Origin: Erythroxylum novogranatense
Taxonomy: Eukaryota > Streptophyta > Magnoliopsida > Malpighiales > Erythroxylaceae
NCBI GenBank assembly: GCA_029891385.1
Contig: CM057224.1
Coordinates: 27,421,005 to 27,485,004 of the forward strand
Direction of reading: 5' to 3'
Length of the DNA: 64,000 bases
Position numbers and translations under genes: made by a program. The notes below the pieces were generated by a model. It was not told the DNA's origin and did no database searches. It saw only the letters and a program-made list of their open reading frames with translations. Positions 10,773-22,539 of this stretch are shown one piece after another. How positions within the stretch are numbered: position 1 is the first letter of the stretch; every line of letters starts with the position of its first letter.

Positions 10773-12245
10773 TCACCGATGTTTCAACTCCTCAAAGCTC
10801 TTTTGGCACTCCTCAGTCCATCTAAACAGCACATTCTTCCTCAGAAGTCTTGTAAGAGGGGCTGAGATCAGCGAGAACCCCTCGACAAATCTCCAGTAAT
10901 ATCCGGCCAGACCTAGGAAACTCCGAACCTCAGATACATTCCTAGGGACCTCCCAATGCAGCACTACCTCGATCTTGCGAGAATCTACCTGAATACCCTC
11001 ACCAGATACGATGTGCCCCAAAAACACTACCTCATCAAGCCAAAATTCACATTTAGTAAATTTGGCATACAACTGTCTCTCTCTCATAATCTGCAATACG
11101 GTCCTCAAATGTTCCGCATGCTCCTGCCTGCTCCTCGAATACACTAGAATATCATCAATGAATACTATCACAAACTGATCCAGGTAGGGCTGAAAGACCT
11201 TATTCATCAAGGCCATAAAGGCTGCCGGGGCATTAGTCAACCCGAACGGCATCACTAGAAACTCGAAATGCCCATACCTGCTCCTAAAGGCACTCTTTGG
11301 CACATCGACCTCTGCAATCCTCAACTGGTAATAACCTGATCGCAGGTCTAACTTAGTAAACACCTGAGCTCCCTGCAACTGATCAAATAAATCGTCAATC
11401 CTAGGCAGTAGATACTTATTCTTCACTGTCACCCGATTTAACTGCCTATAGTCAATGCACAATCCCAGAGTCCCGTCCTTCTTCTTCACAAACAGAACCG
11501 GAGCTCCCCATGGCGAAACACTCGGTCTGATAAACCCCTTATCCAAAAGCTCCTGCAACTGAGCCTTAAGCTCCCTCAGTTCCACCGGTGCCATCCTACA
11601 TGGAGAAACAGATATAGGAGCGGTACCAGGAATGAGGTCAATCTCAAACTCTGTCTCCAGATCCGGCGGTAAACCCGGTAACTCCTCAGGAAACACGTCC
11701 AGAAATTTCCTGATCACGGGAATATCCTGCAATCTCTGCTCAACTCTGGTATCCACAATATGAGCCAGATAGGCCTCACAACCTCCCTGCATCAACCTCA
11801 AGGCACTCAGGAAAGAAATCATCCTGGCTGGCATTGCCTGACTAACACCTCGAAAAACAGCTCTGGGCTGACCAAGAGACTCTAATACCACCTCCTTGGT
11901 ATAACAATCCATGACAGCCCTATGCGCAGTCAACCAGTCCATCCCTAAAATCACATCAATCTCCCTCAGAGCCAGTACTATCAAATCTGCACTCAAAACT
12001 ACTCGGTCTATCTGAATCGGGCACCCCTTGCAGATCTCACCTAAAACTGTCGTACTACCTAGAGGCGTACTCACCTCCAACCCATACTGTAATCTCTTCC
12101 TAACCCCATGTAGTCTACATGCCAAATGCGGTGCAATGAATGAATTAGCGAATCCAGGATCCAACAATGCATATGCTTCAAAGCCAGAAATCAGAAGCAT
12201 ACCCGCAACAACCTCAGGGGAATCCTGAGCCTCCTGCCGAGTCAT
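10773..12245 (-). pseudogene. Tekay protease-reverse transcriptase open frame, 490 aa
   Basis: The longest open frame in the window. Residues about 1-120 hold a retropepsin-like domain ([16 protein letters not shown], then [17 protein letters not shown]). The usual catalytic D-S/T-G appears as DPG. Residues about 215-400 hold the [65 protein letters not shown] and the catalytic box [12 protein letters not shown]. The connection domain follows ([19 protein letters not shown]). RNase H continues downstream in another frame after a short break. The open frame suggests a young copy. Confidence 0.9.
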
Positions 12246-13455
12246 GGCATAAACTCTAGCTCAGGGCTGCCGCACGCTCCATCCCTCGGCCCTAACCATT
12301 GCACCCTCGGCTCGGCCTAGGCCTCGACCTCGGCCTCTCCGTCCCGATCTGCCTCCACGGCTCTGCTGCACCGTGGTATTGCTGCCAGATCTCCCAGTCA
12401 TAGTGGACTGAGCTCCCAAAAGTCTCGGGGCAATTCCTAACCAAGTGGTCCATCGAGCCACATCTCAGGCAGGCTCCAGATAGCCACCGACACTCCCCAC
12501 TATGCCTCCTCTCACAATGCTCACAGATGAGGATCTCGCTTCAACCTCTGCATCGCCATCGCCACTACCACCCGAACAAATCGCCTCTGCCTTAAAACCA
12601 CTGTCCTAGCTCCTCCAGCGGACTTGAAGGGCCTGCTCTGACGCTTGCAAATCCCTCTACTAGCACTACCCTGACTATCACTCAGCCTTTTGCCCCTGGG
12701 CCCCTGTCCAGACTCAGTCTGACTCTGCCTCAGTAACTGCTCAATCCTCACGGCGGCCGCTCTCAACTCAATGAAAGTGCCCATGTCCGATCGGGCCAAT
12801 CTGGTACGGATCTCCATATTGAGTCCGCGCTCAAACCTCCGACACCTGTCCACCTCAGTGGCAATCAGAACTGTGGCATATCCTATCAACTCATTGAACC
12901 GCACCTCATAATCAGCCACTGTCATAGCACCCTGCCTCAACTCAAGGAACTCCTGCATCTTCATCTCTAAATACACCTTGGGCATGTAATTGTCTCTGAA
13001 TGCCCTCAGAAAGTCATCCCAAGTCAAAATGCAGGGCCTGGTGGTACTGCCCGGAACAGTCTTCCATCACTGATAAGCCGGACCCTATAACAAAGAGACG
13101 GCATAATCAAATCTCTCCTCAGGGTCGCAGTCCATCTGATCGAGGACTCGCTCGGTCCTCTCTAACCATCCCTCAGCCTCCGCAGGGTCTGTGCTGCCAT
13201 AGAAATCAATAGCCCTCTGCTTACGCAGTCGATCATATCTCCTCTCCCGTCTCGCGGGAACTCTAAGAGGCAACTCCTCAGAATGAGGCATCGAAGGCTC
13301 CCTACTAGCTCCTATTGATTCTAGGTCAGCTGGCTGATCAACTTGATCTCCAAGAACAGACGACCTACAACAAACAAGAATTCTAATCAATTTTCTACTT
13401 TTATCTCTGAAATTCAAGCCTAAAAATACATTATGCCCAAAAAATGCCAAACTAT

Positions 13456-13467
13456 GCTCTGATGCCA
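13456..13467 (-). other. Primer binding site, initiator Met-tRNA type
   Basis: On the minus strand, TGGCATCAGAGC begins 5 nt after the end of LTR B. It matches the plant initiator-tRNA-Met primer sequence TGGTATCAGAGC at 11 of 12 positions. It serves internal region 1, with LTR B as the 5' LTR. Confidence 0.85.
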
Positions 13468-13472
13468 CCTAA

Positions 13473-16035
13473 TGAAGCGCCCCCTTACCGTAGAGTATAC
13501 ACCGGGACGCCCGTAGGTCGTACCGATGACTACCTACGATGAGGGTACACTACGATTCAATCATTTCTCTATACCTCATGGCATCAATATAAAAAAGCAG
13601 TAATATCGAAATCACTAAATTTTTAAAAACCATTAAGCCTTTCTCATCTCAATAATATCCATCAAAATATAGACAAGTTTATCAGTTCCCTACAGTCTAA
13701 GTACAACAATCCAAAAAAAAGGAAACTGATACAAAAGTCTATACTAAGTCATCCCCAAAAATCCAATCCCAGCTGACCAACCTATGAGCCATAACTTCTC
13801 TCGCCAGAATGCTCACGCAGTAGGAGAAGAAACTCTGGAGCTAGGAGTCTAATCTATCAGTCCTGAAAAACAATATGCAATTTTGGATGAGTTTACGAAC
13901 TCAATGAGAAACCATCATCGATGGTTCACTCAATTCATGCATTACGCAAATTATGCATACAATCTGATACAAAGAATAAAAAATATCATATAGCAATTCA
14001 CAGCACACAGAACATTTCGCAATTCAGTTATCACAATTGTATAATGCGATGCACATGTGACTCTTTTCCAGTTATTTCAGTGTTGTGACTGAGCGCTGAT
14101 TCAGTGACAGTTTTCAATGGACGCGTCAGGGAGTAGGAGAGCCCTCAAGTAGGATACACTAACTCCCCTCGAGCTGGAAGCTCGGTTCAGTAACAGTATT
14201 AGAGCTTAAAGCTCTTTTCAGTAACAGTAGCGTCTCAGGTCACAACGTCCATTATCTGTTCATGCAATTATGCATGTAATGCATATGTTCGATAATTCAC
14301 AGTCATATGGCTATAAGTCCATTTAAACACCGTTTCCCATGATCACATATCAGTGAAATCCCATTCATCAAAACATGCATCTCAATCCTAATCATTCATA
14401 TTAGCAAACAGTTCACGTAGAGCATTTAACACATCAGAAATTGAGAAACCAACTAGGTTACTCACCTGTAACTTTCGAGCTACTGCCTGGAAGTACCAGC
14501 AATGTTCTTGGAATGACGATCCAACGGTGCCTCTATAACAGTAGAATAATTTCCCATTACTAGATGCTCAATTTAAAACAATTCAGTGATGCATATGTCT
14601 TAATTGAATATATATATAATGCACATTCATGATTTTCCGACTCTAAAACCCAATTCCGCAATCTCTTGTCTCAATAAAAAATTCACTATTCATTAGGTCA
14701 ATATCACTCATTAATTTCATAAGTCTCCAATTTAAACTCCTATAGACATAATAAAATTCTTAGGTCACAATAGGAACTATAATCGACTCTCTTTCTATGA
14801 TTGAGAACTCGCTAATAAAATTCGAGCTCTTATTCTTTACGTCAATCGTAGACCTCTTTCTCTAGTCCATCACGAATCCGGAATCAACTCAATTGGAGGT
14901 TTCCACCAAAAGTTATACCCTAAAAACCAAGTTAATTCCATTCAAAATTCTCGCCCTTCGCCGCGAGTATGACCTTTCGTCGCGACGTACGGGTCGCTCG
15001 CCACTCGTCGCGACGTCTCACTCGTCACTCGTCGCGACGTACGCTCGCCGCGGCGTACGTTTATTCCTACGTCTGCAAACCCTGGTTCGTCTTCTCCGAT
15101 CGACTTTCATTCTTTCTCTCTCTAAAAACCATCATTAAACACCCTAAACTACTCAATCTTTTACCACAAATGCCATAAATGCATCTAACAACAATAATAA
15201 ACAACATTAAAGCCATTAAACTTACCAAATCGAAGATCAATCCGTAAACCCTAAATCTCCCAAAAATCTCTCAAACTCTAACACCCACGATAATCTTCCA
15301 AAGCCAAGCCAAACATCATCTTCACCAAGCTTTTTAGATGATCTCCAACCACAATGAAAGGAAAAACAAGCAAAATCTCCAAAGGGGAAGGATCAACGTC
15401 ACCAACGAGAAGAGGAAGAAGATTTGATTCCTAAGAGAAGATGTCTTCCAATTTTTCAAACATAAGATATATATATATATAGGGTTGATTTAAACCTATA
15501 GATCATAGTCCTCTAATTCATAAATTTCCAGTCTCTAAATTTCAATGGCTCATCATAAAAATTCCTAAACTCACAAATCAAAATTTTCCATGCTATTTAC
15601 TCATCAATTTCGGGGCCGGAATCTAATCAATCAGTCTTTAAGTCAATTTCCCGGTCCGGATCCATAACTCTAAAAATTCCAGAAAAATTCCTATAAATCC
15701 TCAAAAATATAAGACACTCGAGCCTATACTCCAATTTAAATTCTCGGATCTCTAAAAGTCATTTCTCACTCCAATTTAACTATACAAACCTAATTATGCC
15801 ATAATTCCCGATAAATCACAATTAAACCTAGTCATCTCGCAAATTTACCAATCAATTTATAAACACAATTAAACGTCGGAAAATGCCATGAATGCATGTG
15901 CAGTCAATGCATGTGCAATTAATTCATTCCTCTATAATTAGAGGTCAATGAATGCTCAATCAGTAAAATTCCGTATGATTCTACCCCATCCCAAATTACC
16001 AATATGTCCCAACACATCGGTAACGGGATGTTACA
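13473..16035 (-). repeat. LTR B of Tekay tandem, full length (2563 bp)
   Basis: Runs from TGAAGCGCCCCC (LTR A starts TGTAGCGCCCCC) to GGGATGTTACA. It is shared by both internal regions: 5' LTR for region 1 and 3' LTR for region 2. A TATA run lies at 15467-15480. The CpG tract at 14961-15070 has three copies of 'cgtcgcgacgt' (14978, 15006, 15030) and lacks about 60 bp present in LTR A, apparently lost between two 'ctacgtc' repeats. Confidence 0.93.
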
Positions 16036-16048
16036 ATTCTCCCCTCCT
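16036..16048 (-). other. Polypurine tract of Tekay element
   Basis: On the minus strand, AGGAGGGGAGAAT directly precedes the LTR start TGTAACATCCC. This purine run is the plus-strand primer site and fixes the LTR boundary. Region 1 has lost its equivalent by deletion. Confidence 0.88.
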
Positions 16049-16049
16049 A

Positions 16050-17611
16050 ATAAAAATTTCGTCCCGAAATTTCATACCTGACTGGTCGAACAGATGAGGG
16101 TACTGCCTCCTCATGTGCTCCTTAGTCTCCCATGTTGCTTTCTCAGAAGAGTGGTTCTTTCAAAGGACTTTCACCAATGGAATCACCCGGTTCCTTAACT
16201 GCTTGACCTGTGATCTTATAATCCTGAGCCGGAATCACATGAGTCGGGTCTGATCGGTACCGTCGGAGCATACTAACATGAAACACATCATGCAACTGGG
16301 ACATCTCATTCGGCAATGCCAATCTATAGGCCAACGGTCCAATCCGCTCAGTAATCTCATACGGACCGATATACCGAGGGCCCAACTTGCCCTTACGGCC
16401 AAATCTCAGCACTCCTCTCCAAGGTGACACTCGGAGGAACACTTTGTCGCTCACACTGTACTCCATCTCTCGTCGATGCTGATCCACATAACTCTTTATT
16501 CTATCCTGAGCCGCCTTGATGCGACTCCGAATCAGCTTCACCTTATCTACAGTGTCCTGGATCAGCTCGGGACCCTCAATCATCCTCACACCCTCTTCAT
16601 CCCAATACAGCGGCGATCTACACGGCCTCCCATATAAGGCCTCATACGGTGCCATCCCGATACTGCTCTGATACTGATTGTTATAAGCAAACTCGATCAG
16701 AGCCAAGTACTGATCCCATGATCATCTGAACTCCAATACACAAGCCCAAAGCATATCCTCAACAGTCTTAATCGTCCTCTCACTCTGCCCATCTATCTGA
16801 GGATGAAATGCGATCAAGTTCAACCGAGTACCAATGCAGCATCGCAGCTCTTCCGTAACCTCGAAGTGAATCTGGGATCCCTGTCTGAGACTATCGACAA
16901 CGAAACCCCATGCAACCGCACAATCTCTGCCACATACTTCTGAGCCAACTGATCGAGAGTATTGCTCTCCCTCACTGGCAAGAAGTGAGCCGATTTGGTC
17001 AACCGGTCCACTATGACCCAGATAGCATCAAACTGTCTCGGCATCCTAGGCAATCTCATAATAAAATCCATGGTAATCCGTTCCCATTTCTACTCTGGAA
17101 TAGGCAACGAATGCAGCTTACCCACTAGAGCCTGGTGCTCAGCCTTAACCTGCTGGCACGTCAAACACCGAGAAACAAACTCTGTCACCTGCCTCTTCAT
17201 GCATGGCCACCAGAAATGCAACTTGAGCGTGCGATACATCTTGGTAGTACCAGGATGCATAGCATACGCGGCCACGTGTGCCTCCTCCAGAATCTCACGT
17301 CTCAAATCATCTACATCAGGCACACACAGTCTCTGTCCCATCCACAATGTCCCATCTCTCAGCTCAAAATCGGTAGTCAAATCAGACCTTACTCTATCCA
17401 TCAATCTCACCAACACCGGATCCCGATCCTGAACTCTCCTGATCCTGTCCTGCAACATCGGCCTAAGCCTCAAAGTAGCGATCAGAGCTCCATCCTGTCC
17501 CAAATCCATCTGCACATTAAGAGCTCTCAACTGAATCAAACACGGTAATCTCGAAACCTGAATCTGAGCTGCACTACCATGAGATCTCCTACTCAATGCA
17601 TCTGCCACCAC
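16050..17611 (-). pseudogene. Tekay integrase with chromodomain (region 2), broken
   Basis: Read on minus. At 17611-17090: linker, zinc domain HPGTTKMYRTLKLHFWWPCM and CLTC. At 17071-16820: catalytic core with MDFIMRLPRMPRQFDAIWVI and SDRDPRFTS. At 16706-16143: rest of the core (FAYNNQYQSSIGMAPYEALY, GRPCRSPLYWDE) and the C-terminal GPYEI / LHDVFHVSMLRRY module. The chromodomain follows in a shifted frame (HSSEKATWETKEHMRRQYP, about 16150-16080), with a TGA where a Trp codon is expected just before it. Stops and frameshifts separate the pieces, so no functional integrase is made. Confidence 0.9.
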
Positions 17612-17698
17612 ATTGGCCTTCCCTAGGTGATACTCAATCGTGCAGTCATAATCCTTCAGTAACTCAATCCATCTCCTCTGCGTCAGATTCAGCTCTCG

Positions 17699-19156
17699 CT
17701 AACTCAACAAATATTTCAAACTCTTATTGTCAGTGAAGATCTGGAACGTCTCCCCATACAAATAATGTCTCCAGATCTTCAGAGCAAAAATCACTGCTGC
17801 TAACTCCAAATCGTGCACTGGATAGTTCACCTCATGAGATCTCAATTGTCTCGAGGCATAAGCTATCACTCTGCCATGCTGCATCAATACACATCCTAGT
17901 CCCTGATGCGAAACATCACTGTACACCACATAGCCTCCAGTACCAGAAGGGATGCTTAACACCGACGCAGTAGTCAGCCGATGTTTCAGCTCCTCAAAGC
18001 TCTTCTGGCACTTCTCAGTCCATCTAAACAGTACATTCTTCCTCAGAAGCCTTGTCAGAGGGGCTGAGATCAGCGAGAACCCCTCGACAAATCTCTAGTA
18101 ATATCCGGCCAAACCTAGGACACTCCGATCCTCAGATACATTCCTAGGGACCTCCCAATGCAGCACTGCCTCGACCTTGCGAGAATCTACCTGAATACCC
18201 TCACCAGATACGATGTGCCCCAGAAACACTACCTCATCAAGCCAAAATTCACATTTAGTGAATTTGGCATACAACTGTCTCTCTCTCATAATCTGCAATA
18301 CGGTCCTCAAATGTTTCGCATGCTCCTGCCTGCTCCTCGAATACACTAGAATATCATCAATGAATACTATCACAAATTGATCCAGGTAGGGCTGAAAGAC
18401 CTTATTCATCAAGGCCATGAAGGCTACCGGGGCATTAGTCAACCCGAACGGCATCACTAAAAACTCGAAATGCCCATACCTGCTCCTAAAGGCACTCTTT
18501 GGCACATCAGCCTCTGCAATCCTCAACTGGTAATAACCTGATCGCAGGTCCAACTTAGTAAACACCTGAGCTCCCTGCAACTGATCAAATAAATCGTCAA
18601 TCCTAGGCAGTGGATACTTATTCTTCACTGTCACCCGATTTAACTGCCTATAGTCAATGCACAATCCCAGAGTCCCGTCCTTCTTCTTCACAAACAGAAC
18701 CGGAGCTCCCCATGGCGAAACACTCGGTCTGATAAACCCCTTATCCAAAAGCTCCTGAACCTGAGCCTTAAGCTCCCTCAGTTCCACCGGTGCCATCCTA
18801 TATGGAGATATAGATATAGGAGCGGTACCAGGAATGAGGTCAATCTCAAACTCTGTCTCCCGATCCGGCGGCAAACCCGGTAACTCCTCAGGAAATACGT
18901 CCAGAAATTCCCTGATCACGGGAATATCCTGCAATCTCTGCTCAACTCTGGTATCCACAACATGAGCCAGATAGGCCTCACAACCTCCCTGCATCAACCT
19001 CAAGGCGCTCAGAAAAGAAATCATCCTGGCTGGCACTGCCTGACTAACACCTCGAAAAATAGCTCTGGGCTGACCAGGAGACTCTAATACCACCTCCTTG
19101 GTATAACAATCCATGACAGCCCTATGCGCAGTCAACCAGTCCATCCCTAAAATCAC
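17699..19156 (-). pseudogene. Tekay RT and RNase H (region 2), broken
   Basis: 19156-18095 is an open frame of 353 aa covering the end of protease ([10 protein letters not shown]) and the whole RT, with [12 protein letters not shown] as catalytic box. It closes at a TAG at 18095 where region 1 reads Trp (GLAGYYW). RNase H resumes at 17962-17699 ([33 protein letters not shown]). The sequence is almost identical to region 1 apart from scattered substitutions. Confidence 0.9.
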
Positions 19157-19998
19157 ATCAATCTCCTCGAGCCAAGATTATCAAATCAGACTCAAAACTA
19201 CTCTTTGCCTATCTGAATCGGGCACCCCTTGCAGACCTCACCTAAAACCGTCGTACTACCTAGAGACGTACTCACCTCTAACCCATACTGTAATCTCTCC
19301 CTAACCCCATGCAGTCTACATGCCAAATGCGGTGCAATGAATGAATTAGGGGATCCAGGATCTAACAATGCATATGCTTCAAAGCCAGAAATTACCCGCA
19401 ACAACCTCAGGGGAATCCTGAGCCTCCTACCGAGTCATGGCATAAACTCTAGCCAGGGATTGCTGCCTGCTGCTCAGTCCCTCAGTCCTAACCACGGACC
19501 CCTCGGCTCGGCCTGGGCCTCGACCTCGGACTCTCCGTCCCGATCCGCCTCCACGGCTCTGCTGCACCGTGGTATTGCTGCCAGATCTCCCAGTCATAGT
19601 GGACTGAGCTCCCAAAGTCTCGGGGCAATTCCTAACCAAGTGGTCCATCGAGCCACATCTCAGGCAGGCTCCAGATAGCCACCGACACTCCCCACTATGC
19701 CTCCTCTCACAATGCTCACAGACTGGAGGATCTCGCCTCAACCTCACAGCATCGCCATCGCCACTACCACCTGAACAAATCTACCTCTCTGCCTAAAACC
19801 AGCCTGTCTAGCTCCTCCAATGGACCAAGGGCTGCTCGACGCTTCTAAACCTCTACTAAGACTACCTCGACTATCACTCGGCCTCTTGCCCTCGGGCCCT
19901 GTCTGCACTCACCGACTCTGCCAAGAATCGCTCAATCCTCACTGGCGCCGGCACCAATGAAAGTGCCCATGTCCGATCGGGCCAATCTGGTACGGATG
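19157..19998 (-). pseudogene. Tekay gag C-terminus and protease start (region 2), truncated
   Basis: 19747-19427 carries two zinc knuckles, CEHCERRHSGEC and CLRCGSMDHLVRNC, then a Gly/Arg-rich linker. 19404-19198 carries the protease start ([16 protein letters not shown]). Small deletions separate both from the RT frame. Further gag is eroded by short indels up to about 19998, where the sequence jumps into LTR C; the first half of gag, the leader and the primer site are gone. Confidence 0.85.
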
Positions 19999-20410
19999 TA
20001 ATCCATCAGTCTTTAAGTCAATTTCTCGGTCCGGACCCATAACTCTAAAAATTCCAGAAAAAATCCTATAAATCCTCAAAAATATAAGACACTCGGGCCT
20101 ATACTCCAATTTAAATTCTCGGATCTCTAAAAGTCAATTCTCACTCCAATTTAACTATACAAACCCAATTATGCCATAATTCCCGATAAATCACAATTAA
20201 ACCTAGTCATCTCGCAAATTTACCAATCAATTTATGAACACAATTAAACGTCGGAAAAGGCCATGAATGCATGTACAATCAATGCATGTGCAATTAATTC
20301 ATTCCTCTATAATTAGAGGTCAATGAATGCTCAATCAGTAAAATGTCGTATGATTCTACCCCATCCCAAATTATCAATATGTCCCAACACATCGGTAACG
20401 GGATGTTACA
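19999..20410 (-). repeat. LTR C of Tekay tandem, 412-bp remnant
   Basis: Matches the U3-end part of LTR B (about 15625-16035) and ends GATGTTACA followed by the target duplication TTCAT. The rest of the LTR was removed together with the start of gag of region 2. Confidence 0.9.
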
Positions 20411-20746
20411 TTCATTGATTCTTCCAAAGATGTACCTGAGTTTTGACAAGCTTCTGGTCCACCCAGAAATTGCTGTATGTCCTGTAAACTATCATGGAAG
20501 TAATTATGATGATTATCCTATCTATAACAAATGTTAGGCTGATCAGTCCAAACGTTGTTATAAGATTAAGAATATGAGTTACAAAAGAAGTTACTTCCAT
20601 CCATATCAATTTTTTTTCAAACATGAAACAAAAAATGAAAAGATCACAAAAGAACTTAAAAGAAATCAATTACGAACAAATATATACAAAAACCTATTAA
20701 ATCACAAACAAAAACTAAAACACTGCACTCTTTGGCAATGGTGCCA
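20411..20746 (-). mobile_element. Athila/Tat-like remnant, right part with tRNA-Asp-type primer site
   Basis: Continues the remnant that stops at 7517; removing the Tekay insertion and one TTCAT restores contiguity. On the minus strand, 20746-20729 reads TGGCACCATTGCCAAAGA, close to the Athila/Tat primer sequence complementary to tRNA-Asp (TGGCGCCGTTGCCGGGGA), with losses mainly at CpG or G positions. An eroded LTR should follow to the right. Confidence 0.5.
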
Positions 20747-22530
20747 AAATTCACCACACACTATAATGCTAGCCAAAAAAAAAACTAGGCTACTATTATA
20801 ACAGTGATGAGTCTAAGTTGATCCCACAGAGAGTGTGTACAAAGTTTATAAAATGAAATTAATCGTTGTTTAGGAAAAAAGGGGGTTTAGATTTTGGAAT
20901 AAGAAAATAAAATAAAACTAACATAATGAAAACAAATTAAAGAAAACATGCTAAAAAATGATAAAAGTGGGAATTCAATATGTACCCAGTTCTTTGGTAC
21001 AATCTTGGCCTACACCCTAATTAAGCATATTTCTTTGATTTGTTGTTCTTAAACCTCTCATATCAACTATTAATCATGGGTTAATTATTAACTCAAGTTT
21101 TTCTTTAGATTTTTTTAATCAAGATACGATCGTTAATTAAACCTAACCAACATATAACCTAGGATACGATCTCTATATTTAATTAGGCAGTAGTATTATA
21201 AATTAGGAAAACTAAATAATCAAGGCAACAACTACATATGATGCATCATTTAACCTAGGTCACGTTATCCCTAATGATTACGAATTATTAGTCACTATAC
21301 ATGAGTTTCAACATAACAATTACAAATTATATCAAAATTTTAGAAATGAGTTTGCAATTAAACGATTTAATGAATGCATTAAAATCATCTTTTCACAATA
21401 CCCAATGGATTCATACATAAATAACCAAATAATAACGAAAATTTGATTATCCATACATAATACCCAAATCAATTAACATAGGATAACATAATCAATTTTT
21501 AATGAGAGAAAAAAACAACAAAATAATTAAAAAAATGCTTAACCCTGGTTATTGGTGTTGATGTCACCTCCAAATTAGCGTCGAACCTCTATAGATATCT
21601 CTAGAAAAAATACTTCAGCCCCTATTCAATGTCCCTAGCTAAAACCCCCTTCAACACTCTTTACTGCACCTCCCTCTCTTCTGTTTCACGCCATTCTTAG
21701 TTCTCATTATTCACCAATATGATGAATTAATTTTTTGGATCACCATTACTATTCATGGCTCCACCTTCTCTTCACTTTGCTATGATGTGATGATTTAACT
21801 CCTTGGTCCATTTACAATATATGTATGACTTAAAAGCTATGGAAAACGTCTTGGTGTTGTGCGTTTTAAACAAAACGCTTACTATGTCTGCATGGTTTGT
21901 GTTTTGCTGACATTTGCTCCTTACCTCTAGCTACTATGCATCATTGTTTTTGCTTGTGATTTGCTACTCCTTACTTGGTCCAATGTTCTCCTGGCGCTGC
22001 CGTTTTGCTCATTCATCTGTTGCCATTTTGTGCTATTGGCTATCCACCTATTGTAGCATTTTACTCTGGGCTATTTGGATTTTAGTTGATCTGCTCACCA
22101 TTTGTTGCAGTGTTAATTCAATGTTTTAAGTCCAACATTACATGAAAAACCATATTACTTTATTCTTCTGTAATTGTTTTATTATTGAACCATAATATTC
22201 ACGTAGTTGCATGGGTGTAAGATGTAATCTTTAATTTATCTTCTTTGTCTTTTCATTTTTCTTGTCTTCTTCTTGTCTTTTCATTTTCTTCTTCTCGCTC
22301 CATAAAGCCAAGTAAGTATTGATCTTCAGAAAATTGCCCAATTTCAGTCTCACTTTCATTTATTTGCTTCCAAATTGTACCTAAAATTATATATAAATTA
22401 AAGTGAGTATCTTAAGCATTTTCCTATCATTAATCGCTAAGTGTAAATGATTAAATGTATCAACAATTTTGTGAATGTTTAATTAGATGCTAGAAAATTA
22501 TACATATTTGTATGCAGGTAAACAAAGATG
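20747..22530. other. Probable eroded LTR and AT-rich sequence, no gene
   Basis: By position, the first part should be the 5' LTR of the Athila/Tat-like remnant ('gatcccacagagag' near 20820 resembles 'gatcccacgaggag' in the LTR at 49826). I could not fix its outer end. The open frame at 21914-22129 has no motif and is not supported. Confidence 0.4.
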
Positions 22531-22539
22531 GATGGTTAG

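Larger units (their letters stand above)
9868..13472 (-). pseudogene. Tekay internal region 1 (gag-pol, integrase-deleted)
   Basis: Minus-strand order: gag (13291-12521, in two frames, broken by a stop near 13085), a second zinc-knuckle motif CLRCGSMDHLVRNC shifted out of frame near 12450, protease and RT (12245-10773), RNase H (10744-10499) and the integrase zinc domain (10339-9944; HPGTTKMYRTLKLHFWWPGM then CLTC). The catalytic core, C-terminus and chromodomain of integrase are absent because the region is joined to LTR A by a deletion. Without integrase and with several breaks it cannot move on its own. Confidence 0.9.
7513..20415 (-). mobile_element. Tandem Tekay-type chromovirus: LTR-internal-LTR-internal-LTR
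   Basis: The outermost ends are TGTAGCGCC at 7518 and GATGTTACA at 20410, flanked by the same 5 bp, TTCAT (7513-7517 and 20411-20415). Inside are three copies of one LTR (7518-9867 partial, 13473-16035 full, 19999-20410 partial) and two copies of one internal region (9868-13472 and 16036-19998), all in minus orientation. One target duplication around the whole shows a single insertion that was later duplicated by recombination between LTRs. Domain order gag, protease, RT, RNase H, integrase, chromodomain places it in the Tekay/Del branch of plant chromoviruses. Neither internal copy is intact. Confidence 0.92.

Noticed and set aside
21914..22129. Hydrophobic 71-aa frame
   Set aside because: Composition of a T-rich stretch; no start context or homologous motif.
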